DNA of 64,000 nt. Origin: Beverwykella pulmonaria. Taxonomy: Eukaryota > Ascomycota > Dothideomycetes > Pleosporales > Melanommataceae. Both the position numbers and the translations under genes were made by a program. This document shows, piece by piece, positions 56,101-64,000 of this stretch. The stretch spans positions 206,862 to 270,861 of the forward strand of contig BCHH01000018.1 of NCBI GenBank assembly GCA_001599595.1. The letters run 5' to 3'. Numbering within the stretch: the stretch's first letter is position 1; every line of letters starts with the position of its first letter. The notes under the pieces were generated by a model, which did no database searches, was not told where the DNA came from, and was given only the letters and a program-made list of their open reading frames with translations.

Positions 56101-58142
56101 TGTAAAGAGAAATTCAGTCCGGGAGATCGTGTGGTAATGGTCTCGCCAGGATGCATGCGCAGCCATCCGCAGGCACACGCCGATGTTGTCGTCAAGATTC
56201 CAGACGACCTGTCGTTCGAGGACGCAGTAGCGGGCATATGTCCCGGTATGACGGCATGGCATGCATTGATCCACGTGGCCCGCTTACAACGAGGAGAGAA
56301 AGTACTCATCCATTCTGCCGCTGGAGGAACTGGGCAGGTAGCCGTCAAGATCGCAAAGATGCTCGGAGCGGAAGTATTCGTCACAGTCGGCTCTGAAGAG
56401 AAGAGGCAGCTTGTGACTGACCCACAAGGGCTCAACATCCCCGCTTCAAACGTCTTCTACAGTCGAAATTCATCGTTCGAGAAGGGTATCATGCGCATTA
56501 CCAAAAACTATGGCGTAGACGTAGTGCTCAGCTCGCTCTCCGGAAGTAGCCTGCAGGCGACCTGGGCATGTATTGCTCCATACGGCCGCTTTGTTTATAT
56601 GGGGAAGGCAGATATATTGGCTAATTCGTCGCTGTCTATGGGAGGTTTCGCAAAAAATATCAGCTTTGCCGCAATCGACTTGCGCCATATCGCAGTCACA
56701 AATCCCACTCTCACCCGCCAGTTGATGGAAAAAGCAATGGAGCTTCAGTCAAGCGTGGGCGGTCCGGCGCCACTTCATACCTTCTCAGTCTCCGAAGTGG
56801 AGAAAGCCTTCCGGTACTTGCAAAGTGGCCAGAACACGGGTCGTATTCTCATCAAGATCGATCCCGATGCTGCAGTACCTGTACGTGTTGATGTTCCTTT
56901 ACTCTCAAATGCCTGTCAATCACTAAACTTTTATAGAAGTACATTTTGAGTAAAAGCGAATGGAAGTTCGATCCTGACGCACTGTACCTCATTGCCGGCG
57001 GACTAGGTGGTTTAGGTCGTGCTATCATTCGATGGATGGTTAGTCGAGGAGCAAAGAACTTCTTGGTCCCTTCGAGGTCCGGCCCATCTACGCAAAATGC
57101 TCTTGATTTGATATCGGAGCTTGCAAGCAAAGGCGTGAACATGTTAGCCCCGCTATGTGATCTCACTTCCGAGGCGGAAGTTCGCGCCTTGCTCGGCCAG
57201 GTTGCCGATATGCCGCCCATCAAAGGCTGCATCAATTTGGCCATGGTCCTGCAGGTTAGTCCTGCAGTCTGATTTGCCTGAATAATATCACTCACTTTTC
57301 CATAGGATGCGATATTCGAGGGCATGACCCACAAACAATGGACAAAAGCAGTCCGAGCCAAAATTGAGTCGAGTTGGAACCTACATCGACTCCTACCCAA
57401 GATGATGGATATGTTCATCCTCGTCTCTTCTGTCTCCGGAATATACGGTCTTCCCTCACAGAGTAATTATGCAGCGGGCAACACATTCCTAGACGGCCTC
57501 GCACGTATGCGCGCATCTACACCAGAGCTGGGCACCTCTGTGTCAATCGGTCTTGGTTGGATGAAGAGCGTCGGTTATATTGCCGAGAAAGCGGACGATT
57601 GGCGCATGTGTGAGGGCATACGCGATATGGAACCTGTTAAAACTGAGGATTTACTTGCTGTTCTTGATCACTATTGCGACCCATTACTGCCTACTTTGAG
57701 TCCAGAACAAAGCCAGATCCTCATCGGCATGAGTACACCGGCAGTATTTCGAACTCGTGGGGAGACACCGCCATCGTACTTTGAGCGACCACTTTTTGCG
57801 CCCTTCAATGTCACGCGCCCTCGCGGCGTCACCCAGACAGTTATGAAGAATTCATCACAGGAGGATGTTGCACAGCTTTTCCGACTAGCTAATAGCGCCA
57901 GTGAGCGCAGTGCGGTTGTGGTGCAGGCATTGAAGAACAAACTTGCCCGCGCATTGGGGATACATGTAGAAGAGATCGATGAGCGCAGAACACCTTCAGA
58001 TTACGGCGTTGATTCGCTTTTGGCGGTAGAGCTGCGAAACTGGGCATGGCAGAACTTTCAGGCATCCATCGCTGTCTTTGACATAACATCCGGTTCCAAC
58101 CTAATTAGTGTGGCGGATGTTGTAGCAGAGAAGGCAGAATGA
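50180..58142 (+). CDS. Highly reducing iterative type I polyketide synthase (KS-AT-DH-CMeT-ER-KR-ACP)
   Basis: Six exons: 50180-50350, 50405-50549, 50606-51308, 51378-56880, 56937-57254 and 57306-58142. Introns are 51-69 bp and every junction restores family-like protein, giving 2558 residues. KS: catalytic Cys174 in DTACSSG, His309 in EAHGTGT, His349 in NIGHLEA. AT: Ser659 in GHSSG. DH: His986 in LADHVVGD and Asp1180 in TLDAAL. CMeT: SAM loop EVGAGTGS near 1455. [11 protein letters not shown] near 1985. [10 protein letters not shown] near 2195 and Tyr in SNYAAGN near 2335. ACP: Ser2517 in GVDSL. All catalytic residues are present, so a reduced, possibly methylated polyketide is expected. No thioesterase or reductase ends the chain; release must come from another enzyme or nucleophile. 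The dioxygenase downstream is the likely tailoring partner. Confidence 0.96.
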
Positions 58143-58244
58143 TAGGTTTAGAGCGTCAATGCACATATACGAAGGCTACATGGCCCACGAAATATAGTAC
58201 TGTATTTGAAAAGATAAGTTACAAGTAGAGCGTAAAAAATTATA

Positions 58245-58375
58245 TATAAGCAGAAGTGTGGAGGAAAAGGTGTTAAAATGTGTATTGTATGTGATGTATG
58301 TACTGCTGATATATATATGACGGACTAATTAGTCACTGGCATATCCACGTGACAGTGCGGTGTCCTGGGCTTACA
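58245..58375 (+). repeat. Solo LTR of the short TGTAAGC family, right of the PKS
   Basis: It starts TATAAGCAGAAG (TGTAAGC with a G>A change) and ends GTGTCCTGGGCTTACA, 131 bp. It is the same family and orientation as 44971-45111, and the reverse of 8343-8441 and 19892-20038. It begins 103 bp after the PKS stop, between the PKS and the dioxygenase gene. Confidence 0.65.
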
Positions 58376-58800
58376 ATACAACTGTGCACGTCTTTATACA
58401 TACTAGCGTTTACTTGAGTTATCAGTCATCAACTCTGCGTTTTAGTTTATTTGTAGTTTGACGCAGGGACTTACCAGTACTATAGCAAATCGAGTCTGGC
58501 AATTCAAGGATACACTGCGCTGATATGGGGCCTTGTAATTGGAGTGCTCTTAAGGGATCTTGTTGAGACATATTGCAGAAACTCTAAGGTATGGATGCTT
58601 CTTGAGCAGGATGATGGAAATATACGTAGTTGCGAGGCAGCGGTTGGGATGACGGCTGTCAAAGTGTCAGCCGACTCTCTGTCGAGCGCTGCGGCACAGT
58701 GGGGCCGTGATTTTCTACTTCAAGCGCCACACCCTCCAAACGCTATTACTGACCTAGCGCCTTTTCTCACCCTTTACTCTCTTGCTCGTCAATTGATACC
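58376..58800. other. Promoter side of the dioxygenase gene; nothing else recognised
   Basis: The plus frame at 58544-58966 overlaps the start of the dioxygenase gene in another frame and has no motif, so I treat it as chance. It lies directly after the solo LTR. Confidence 0.45.
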
Positions 58801-59915
58801 ATGCCTACCCCTAAGTTGTTTGGTCAGTGTCCCGATTTCCCGCTTACGGTGCCAGTGGCACATCTCCCGGTCTTGTCGCTCGGTAAGATCGGCGATCATG
58901 ACGGCAGCGAAGAGAAGAGACTCTTCGACGCATGCCGGGAGTACGGATTTTTTCTGCTCGATTTGAAGTCCTCTCAGATAGGGGGTAACCTCCTTCGCGA
59001 TGTGGATCACATGTTTGATCTTATCGCAGCCACTTTTGGTCTAGACGAGTCTGTGTTGAGTAGATACGCTTACAATCCTCCTAAGGATCTACTTGGGTAG
59101 GTTTTCCTCAAATGATTCACTTTCCAAGTATGGAAATGACTGCTGACACAGCAAGATACAAATCAGCTGGCAAGTTACGGACAGACGATGGCAAACTAGA
59201 TGCGATGGAGATGTATACACTCGGTCAAGACGATATTATAGGCAATATCCCTCCGCGAGACAATTCCAACACGATAGAAACGCACCGAAAGGAGTGTCTA
59301 GAGTTCTTCAGACATGCACATGCCGTCGTGGCTGTGGTACTCGCAGCTTTGGACAAACAGCTGGACCTCCAGCCTGGTACACTCGAGCGACTTAGTCCCC
59401 TAGACAAACTCTCCGACACATCCCTCCGCCTCCTGCTTAGCCACCCACAATCTATCGTAGACGAGAACCGCATCAGCCTTGGCGGTCATACAGACATTGG
59501 AATAGTGACTCTACTCTTCAATATTGTCGGTGGTCTTCAGATCTTGCCCGCCGGTAGTGAGAATGTACACGCAAATTGGCGCTATATCCGGCCTGAACCT
59601 GGATGCGCACTTATTAACCTTGGAGATACGCTGGTTGAATGGACAGGCGGATTGCTACGCAGCTCGCTTCACCGTGTCGTGACAGCTCCAGGTGCCCAAG
59701 CTTCCGTACCACGGCAGAGCCTCGCATACTTGATACGTGCCGAGCGAAACGCATCAATGCGCAGGCTCGAAGGCGGCACTATAATTCCACGCTTGATGGA
59801 AGGTGAAGAAGCGGAAACGCGGTCAGTCAGCGAATGGGCGGCTTGGAGGGCTCAACAGATTATTAACGGTGAGTTGAAGCCGCAGACTAGGGGAGGAAGG
59901 CCGGTGGAGGCTTAA
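58801..59915 (+). CDS. Fe(II)/2-oxoglutarate-dependent dioxygenase, isopenicillin-N-synthase-like
   Basis: Exon 1 (58801-59096) and exon 2 (59156-59915) are joined by a 59-bp intron (GTAGGT...GCAAG), giving 351 residues. The N-terminal DIOX_N region has VPVAHLPVLSLG and FDACREYGFFLLDL. The metal triad is the His and Asp of GGHTDIGIVTLLF (near 209-211) and the His of SSLHRVV (near 269). The 2-oxoglutarate-binding Arg is in LAYLIRAER (near 292). LINLGDTLVEWTGG fits the family core. It should be active in the cytosol. Position 660 bp after the PKS and same strand suggest hydroxylation, desaturation or ring formation on the polyketide; that role is inference. Confidence 0.9.
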
Positions 59916-60449
59916 GGTAGTATTCATCAGAAATCCAAAAACACCGCGCGACTAAGTTGGCGAGTATCAATTTACCCCGATCACCGAAATTGTTTTTGGA
60001 CCAAGCAGATTCGTCTTCCTTATTGGTCCGCAACCCGAACCTTGGCCGTGCGCAGAACGAATTAGTTAATGCTATTGTTACGCTCACAGTAACAGCAAAT
60101 TCTTCTAAGGCGGTCTGCTATCCTTCTACTACCCTGTCTGCAAAGTCGTGTCCTCTTGCTAAGCCACTATTGACGATACCGATTTAAGTGGCACTAAGGT
60201 TACTACAAGTAGGACATGTATGCCTTTAGCCACTTATTGTCCGATTAGCGTTTAGATGCCGTAGTGACTAGCCCGTCCAAAAGAATTCGCGTGCCTCTAG
60301 GAGTATCTTTGATATCGACGAGGTCTTTCCCTTTTCCCAGCACATCTAAAATGGCGTACATAGGTTTGCGCTTTGTATTGTACACTGTGTTTTACGTTCC
60401 CCCATCTTTTCGTTTTAATGTTTAATATTAAAAGGTAATGTTAGTGTTG
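59916..60449. other. Intergenic; nothing recognised
   Basis: Between the dioxygenase gene and the family B repeat. Frames at 59887-60187 on both strands overlap and show no motif. Confidence 0.5.
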
Positions 60450-60617
60450 GTCTCACAGGGCTATTGCCATAGCAATGGGTGGGCTCTAAACAAGGTATTG
60501 ATTCGTGTGTATCTCTGTGAGGTTGAGGCTCAGGAGGTTGTATCATCCCTTTGCCGCCAAGCATCGCTAGTGTCTCATGTGATCACCACGTGATCATCAC
60601 GTTCTATATACTCCCAA
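60450..60617 (+). repeat. Promoter-like repeat family B, copy 2
   Basis: GTCTCACAGGGCTATTGCCA and ATAGCAATGGGTGGGCTC at the start match 3603-3660. CACGTGATCATCACG and TTCTATATACTCCCAACA at the end match 3830-3855. It is shorter than copy 1 because it has fewer CACGTGAT boxes. It ends about 115 bp before the pogo-like element at 60733. Confidence 0.6.
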
Positions 60618-60732
60618 CAATTAGTGTCCCAAACTTAAGATTTGGAAAACAGAATGGGGGGACTGGATCAAGTTTTCGTAGGAACTAGTGGCTATGCGGA
60701 AAATGCGTAAATTGACTGCATCTAATGCGTTA

Positions 60733-62126
60733 AGCTAGCCGACCAGGTTTCTGATCACCCAGGGTTCCTGATCACGCCACCAATCCCACCCTTTCGCTCA
60801 CCACTCACGATATCTCCACAACCACGCAACCAAAATGGATCCCCGTGAACAGGCAATTGAAGCAGCCATCCGTGATCTCAATGCCGGTCGTTTTTTCAGT
60901 CAACGAGCTGCCGCGAAGGCGTACAAGATCCCGCAGTCCACGCTCTCGACGCGTATACGTGGTGCGAAGAGCAGCCATTCAAGCCACGAATACCAGCAAC
61001 GATTGACTCCAGCGCAGGAGGAGTTTCTTGTACAATGGATCCTCGAAGAAGACGCACGCGCCTTTCCTCCTTCGCACGCTCGTACCCGAGAAATGGCGCA
61101 TCGAATCTTAAAGATGAATGGGGACGACAGGCCCGTGGGCAAGCATTGGATATCTGCCTTTCTCAAGCGCAACCCACGCGTCGCATCAATTGTGGGGAGG
61201 AAGATAGGGGCTCCACGGGCTGAGGGGGCTACACCAGAGCAGATACGCGCGTTTCTTGAGCTCTTTGAGAGAACACGTGTACTTCTAGGTATACAGGCTA
61301 AGGATATATGGAACATGGATGAGACTGAGAAGGTTATGGGGGTATGTTCAAACTCTAGAGTACTCGCCGACAGCTGGAAAAAGAAGGCTTACTTTTCTTC
61401 TCCAGAGAACCAGGAGTGGGCGTCGATAATTGAGTGCGTGTCAGCCACCAGGAAGAAACTTCACAGCTTAGTAATCTTAAGGGAAAGAACCTGCAGACTA
61501 CTTTGTTTTACACAACCTCAGAGAATGGCTGGACGTCAAATGCGATAGGGCTTGAGTGGTTACAACGTGTATTTCTATCACTAGCAGATCCAAGCGCTAT
61601 CCTTCCTTGACGACGCAGCACCAGTTAAAAAGGAGCGCTTTATTACAGACTACCACAAAGCTAGGGAGAGTGGGATTACTGAGCGGATAGTTCGTGTTGG
61701 TTGGGTAGCTGCTGGCATCTGTCCATTAAACATTGACCGGGTAGTCAACTCATCTCAAGTTTCTCGAAGGCCTGTTAAGCCGCCACGGACAAATCAGTCT
61801 CAATTACCTGTTGAGAGCTTCCTATCCACCCCCCAGGGCCCTCGTGATCTTTACGTTGCCCAGAAAGAGCTTGAAAAGGATGAATGTGTAGGTATAGAAA
61901 CAATTATGGTTGCCGTGCAGGCTGCAGCTAGTTTAGAGGCAAAGAACAACAGCGAAGCAGCAGAAAAAGCAGCAGAAAGAGCGGCAGTTGAAGCAGCAGC
62001 TCAAACCCTCCAATCCTTGTGCACGGAGTGGCAATTGTAGATAGGTTGAGGAAATTACACAGATTTTTGTGAGGGGTGGCCAATTTCGGTGCACGATCAG
62101 GAACCCCGGGTGACGGTCGGCTAGCT
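60733..62126 (+). mobile_element. Second pogo-like DNA transposon, internal deletion derivative
   Basis: The left end (60733-60773) reads AGCTAGCCGACC, later TCACCCAGGGTTCCTGATC. The right end (62095-62126) is its inverse, GATCAGGAACCCCGGGTGA, then GGTCGGCTAGCT. The left arm has about 10 extra bases between the two blocks. TA flanks both ends (60731-60732 and 62127-62128). At 1394 bp it is about 700 bp shorter than the element at 1395-3518, and its ends are unrelated, so it is a different family. Confidence 0.75.
60835..62040 (+). pseudogene. pogo/Fot-type transposase pseudogene lacking the central DDE domain
   Basis: The first frame (237 codons) is well preserved. It has a psq helix-turn-helix (RFFSQRAAAKAYKIPQSTLS), a CENP-B-type domain (RLTPAQEEFLVQWILEEDAR, later GKHWISAFLKRNP) and the first catalytic Asp in IWNMDETEKVMG. 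It breaks down near 61480. The frame then resumes after a jump as SLADPSAILP and, from about 61608, DDAAPVKKERFITDYHKARE to the Glu/Ala-rich end at 62040. The segment with the second and third catalytic Asp is missing. Few RIP-like stops are seen compared with the element at 1395-3518. This suggests a different history: deletion rather than mutation. Confidence 0.75.
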
Positions 62127-62726
62127 TAGAACCTATCAGGAAGCGGGCAAGAGGTGGAGCTGTTAGCAACTAACAGGATAAATTAAAGTGTAGCGATCTG
62201 CTTGTCATCTCTAAAACGACAGAAGCTAATCTAGAAAACTGAGAGCATTGACAGGGGAAGGCCAGCGTTCATAATAGGTCTCTAACATGTATCTCTAGGG
62301 ATATGAGGGTATAAGGCATACTTCCTTACAAGATTAATTAAGCGAACCTTTTGTAGCTGTCTGTTCATTTAATACCTACGATTTTTAGGAATATCTAGTA
62401 GGCTATGAGTTTTAAACGTTATCTAGCTCGCTGGGGCGCATGCGGCAAAGGGGCAGCTACTTGGATTGTGATTGTTGAGCGAGGTGGGATAAACTAGGAT
62501 GGACGTTATGGCGGGTTCTGGTATCGCGTTACCAGTGAAGACCATGGCATCTAAGACCTACAAGCTTCGAAATTGGAAAGATTCGTCTACAATTAATTTA
62601 ACCTTGCGATCCTAGTGTCCTTCGGATTAGATGCTTAACGGGCGTTAGGTTGCAAAGGTGAAAGAAAACGATGTTTGCAGCCCTCCGTCCATGAGATTCG
62701 ATACGTTGTATATTGCGATTCAAACA
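62127..62726. other. Intergenic; nothing recognised
   Basis: AT-rich 3' flank of the PLD-like gene, without a supported frame or repeat. Confidence 0.5.
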
Positions 62727-64000
62727 TCATCGACTCCCTTCCCTACTATCAAATACAGCTTTCGTTCTCCCCTTCGTTGCTTGATCAACCACAGTGACCA
62801 CATTTTTCACCAAGCTTTCATTAAAGAAAGCAACACCCAGCTCTTGACTCGTAAACCAGCTAGCCCGATCCATATTTCCAGACCCGAGGACCAGTACGTT
62901 GTCATCCACAACCATCATCTTAATATGCGATTGCTGGGGTTCGCCATCTTCCTCTCCTCTCGACTTCGGGCCGTTCAAGGGTGCAAAGTAGGAAATCTGA
63001 AGGCGACCTGGCGTAGGTGCGGATATCGCAGCTTCTTCGTCGGTTCCCATGCGATCGGTCGCTCGAGCTGAAAATTGCTGATACCGTTTTATGAGTTTTT
63101 TGACGCAGCGTGAGGTCGTGGTTCCAGCCGTGACAAGCTGTTCGAGCACCATGAGCTTTTCTGAAGTCAATATCTTGACATTAATTCCGCGTGTAAGGGC
63201 ATTCAAAAGTGCGGATAGAACAGGAGGTGATGTGATGTTAGGCGTCTGGATACGGATACATTTTTCAGCTTTCCTAGCTAGCGTGAGAATGAATGTATTC
63301 AGTGGTGTCGGTGGGGCAGTGACTTTTGCCGTAGAAGTGAATGGCTGGAACCGCGGATTGCGTCGATGTGGACTAGGAAGGAATACGGTTGGCACATCTG
63401 ATATATCAGAGCCCTTTGTGGGAGGCGGGAAGTGCGTGATGATGTGTCCGTATCTAGAATCTGAAGTAATACTTCTCCGATCTAGCCACTCCGGTTGCAT
63501 TTGACCAATTGGGGAAAATTCGAGAGACGGTAACTTCCTACGAGCCCAGAAATGCGAGTAAAATTCCAGGAATTTGGCTACTATTGGACCAGAAAAGGTG
63601 ATGCAGCCTTCAAACCACTCTTCCCAGCTGATATTGCACGAAGGTAGAATGACAGTCTGCCGGTCGATGATAATAAATTTGGGATGCATAACACTGAAGG
63701 GAAGGATAAAAACAGACTTAATCTGGATATCAAGGCCACGAAGCGCAGCAAGAGGTGGTAGCCCAAGCTTCTTTTCCCATACTGAGGATGGATATGTCTG
63801 TCCCGCTACCGATTGCGAATGAAAGAGCTTCTGGAATAATGAGAGCGAGGAGAAACATAATTTGACTCTAATTTTCTCGGTACCTCGGCGAACGGCTTTG
63901 TCGGACAGCGTCCGGAGAACATTACTTAGTGTTTCGAGAGTTGGTGAACGAGCCCAGAAGCAAGTTACAAGTATCAGCTCCTGCGTCGTGGACTCGAGAA
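62727..64000 (-). CDS. Phospholipase D-like (HKD) protein, 5' part outside the window
   Basis: The frame stays open from 62727 to the right edge, so the start lies beyond 64000; at least 424 residues are present. The first HKD-type motif is MHPKFIIIDRQTVILPSCNI, with His, Lys and Asp in place. The second is SHIKMMVVDDNVLVLGSGN. Two such motifs make one active site in phospholipase D and related phosphodiesterases. A predicted first half with LILVTCFWA precedes them. No PX, PH or C2 domain is seen in the part available, so it belongs with the short fungal PLD-like phosphodiesterases rather than classical PLD1. Substrate (phospholipid or nucleic acid) is open. Confidence 0.8.
   Translation of the reverse strand, partial: LESTTQELILVTCFWARSPTLETLSNVLRTLSDKAVRRGTEKIRVKLCFSSLSLFQKLFHSQSVAGQTYPSSVWEKKLGLPPLAALRGLDIQIKSVFILPFSVMHPKFIIIDRQTVILPSCNISWEEWFEGCITFSGPIVAKFLEFYSHFWARRKLPSLEFSPIGQMQPEWLDRRSITSDSRYGHIITHFPPPTKGSDISDVPTVFLPSPHRRNPRFQPFTSTAKVTAPPTPLNTFILTLARKAEKCIRIQTPNITSPPVLSALLNALTRGINVKILTSEKLMVLEQLVTAGTTTSRCVKKLIKRYQQFSARATDRMGTDEEAAISAPTPGRLQISYFAPLNGPKSRGEEDGEPQQSHIKMMVVDDNVLVLGSGNMDRASWFTSQELGVAFFNESLVKNVVTVVDQATKGRTKAVFDSREGSR

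Noticed and set aside
58544..58966. 140-codon frame before the dioxygenase
   Set aside because: Overlaps the true start in another frame and shows no recognisable sequence.
1..64000. CRISPR arrays, bacterial operons, ribosome binding sites, rRNA genes
   Set aside because: The DNA is fungal nuclear; no spaced direct-repeat array or rRNA sequence was seen. No tRNA was recognised by eye, though a tRNA scan was not possible.

Overview
The window is nuclear DNA of a filamentous ascomycete (Pezizomycotina). This is supported by short GT-AG introns (about 46-140 bp, mostly 46-86) with CTAAC/CTAAT-like branch sites, a highly reducing polyketide synthase, a Zn2Cys6 regulator, fungal-type housekeeping genes, and transposon relics whose stop codons mostly read as CAG>TAG or CAA>TAA, the pattern expected of repeat-induced point mutation (RIP). 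The sequence alone does not fix the class; Leotiomycetes or Dothideomycetes are plausible.

Layout. (1) 1-5700 is a repeat-rich flank: a decayed LINE ORF1-like gene, a complete but dead Fot1/pogo element (1395-3518) with terminal inverted repeats and TA target duplication, and copies of two promoter-like repeat families. (2) 5.7-19.1 kb is accessory sequence: a multi-pass membrane protein of unknown function, a five-exon protein-kinase gene with a C-terminal membrane segment, fragments of a rhodopsin-like membrane protein and an MFS transporter, and an intact A-T-R (NRPS-like) adenylate-forming reductase. (3) 20-33 kb is a housekeeping block: secreted GH53 galactanase, SDHAF2, Prp24/SART3-type U6 snRNP factor, a small unidentified proline/serine-rich protein, mitochondrial ribosomal protein uL22m, and UTP15. 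(4) 33-44 kb holds regulators and lineage-specific genes: a homeodomain plus C2H2 factor with a paralogous zinc-finger scrap upstream, a Zn2Cys6 factor, a frameshifted pseudogene, a PhyH-type dioxygenase, and a Cys-rich single-pass cell-surface protein. (5) 45-60 kb is a polyketide locus: a helical protein of unknown function, a P450 pseudogene, a 2558-residue HR-PKS (KS-AT-DH-CMeT-ER-KR-ACP) and an Fe(II)/2-oxoglutarate dioxygenase. Solo LTRs of one short family lie on both sides of the PKS. (6) 60-64 kb has a deletion derivative of a second pogo-like transposon and a phospholipase-D-like gene running off the right edge.

How the genes fit together. The PKS, the dioxygenase and the dead P450 read as a small, partly eroded biosynthetic cluster: chain synthesis plus one surviving oxidative tailoring step. 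The A-T-R reductase at 16-19 kb, with a dead MFS exporter beside it, may be a second eroded metabolite locus. No single wholly new system is obvious. The most unusual items are the kinase-membrane fusion protein, the recurring CACGTG/TATA promoter-like repeats, and the LTR-bracketed polyketide locus. Exon structures were worked out by hand from splice signals and reading frame and have no transcript support.
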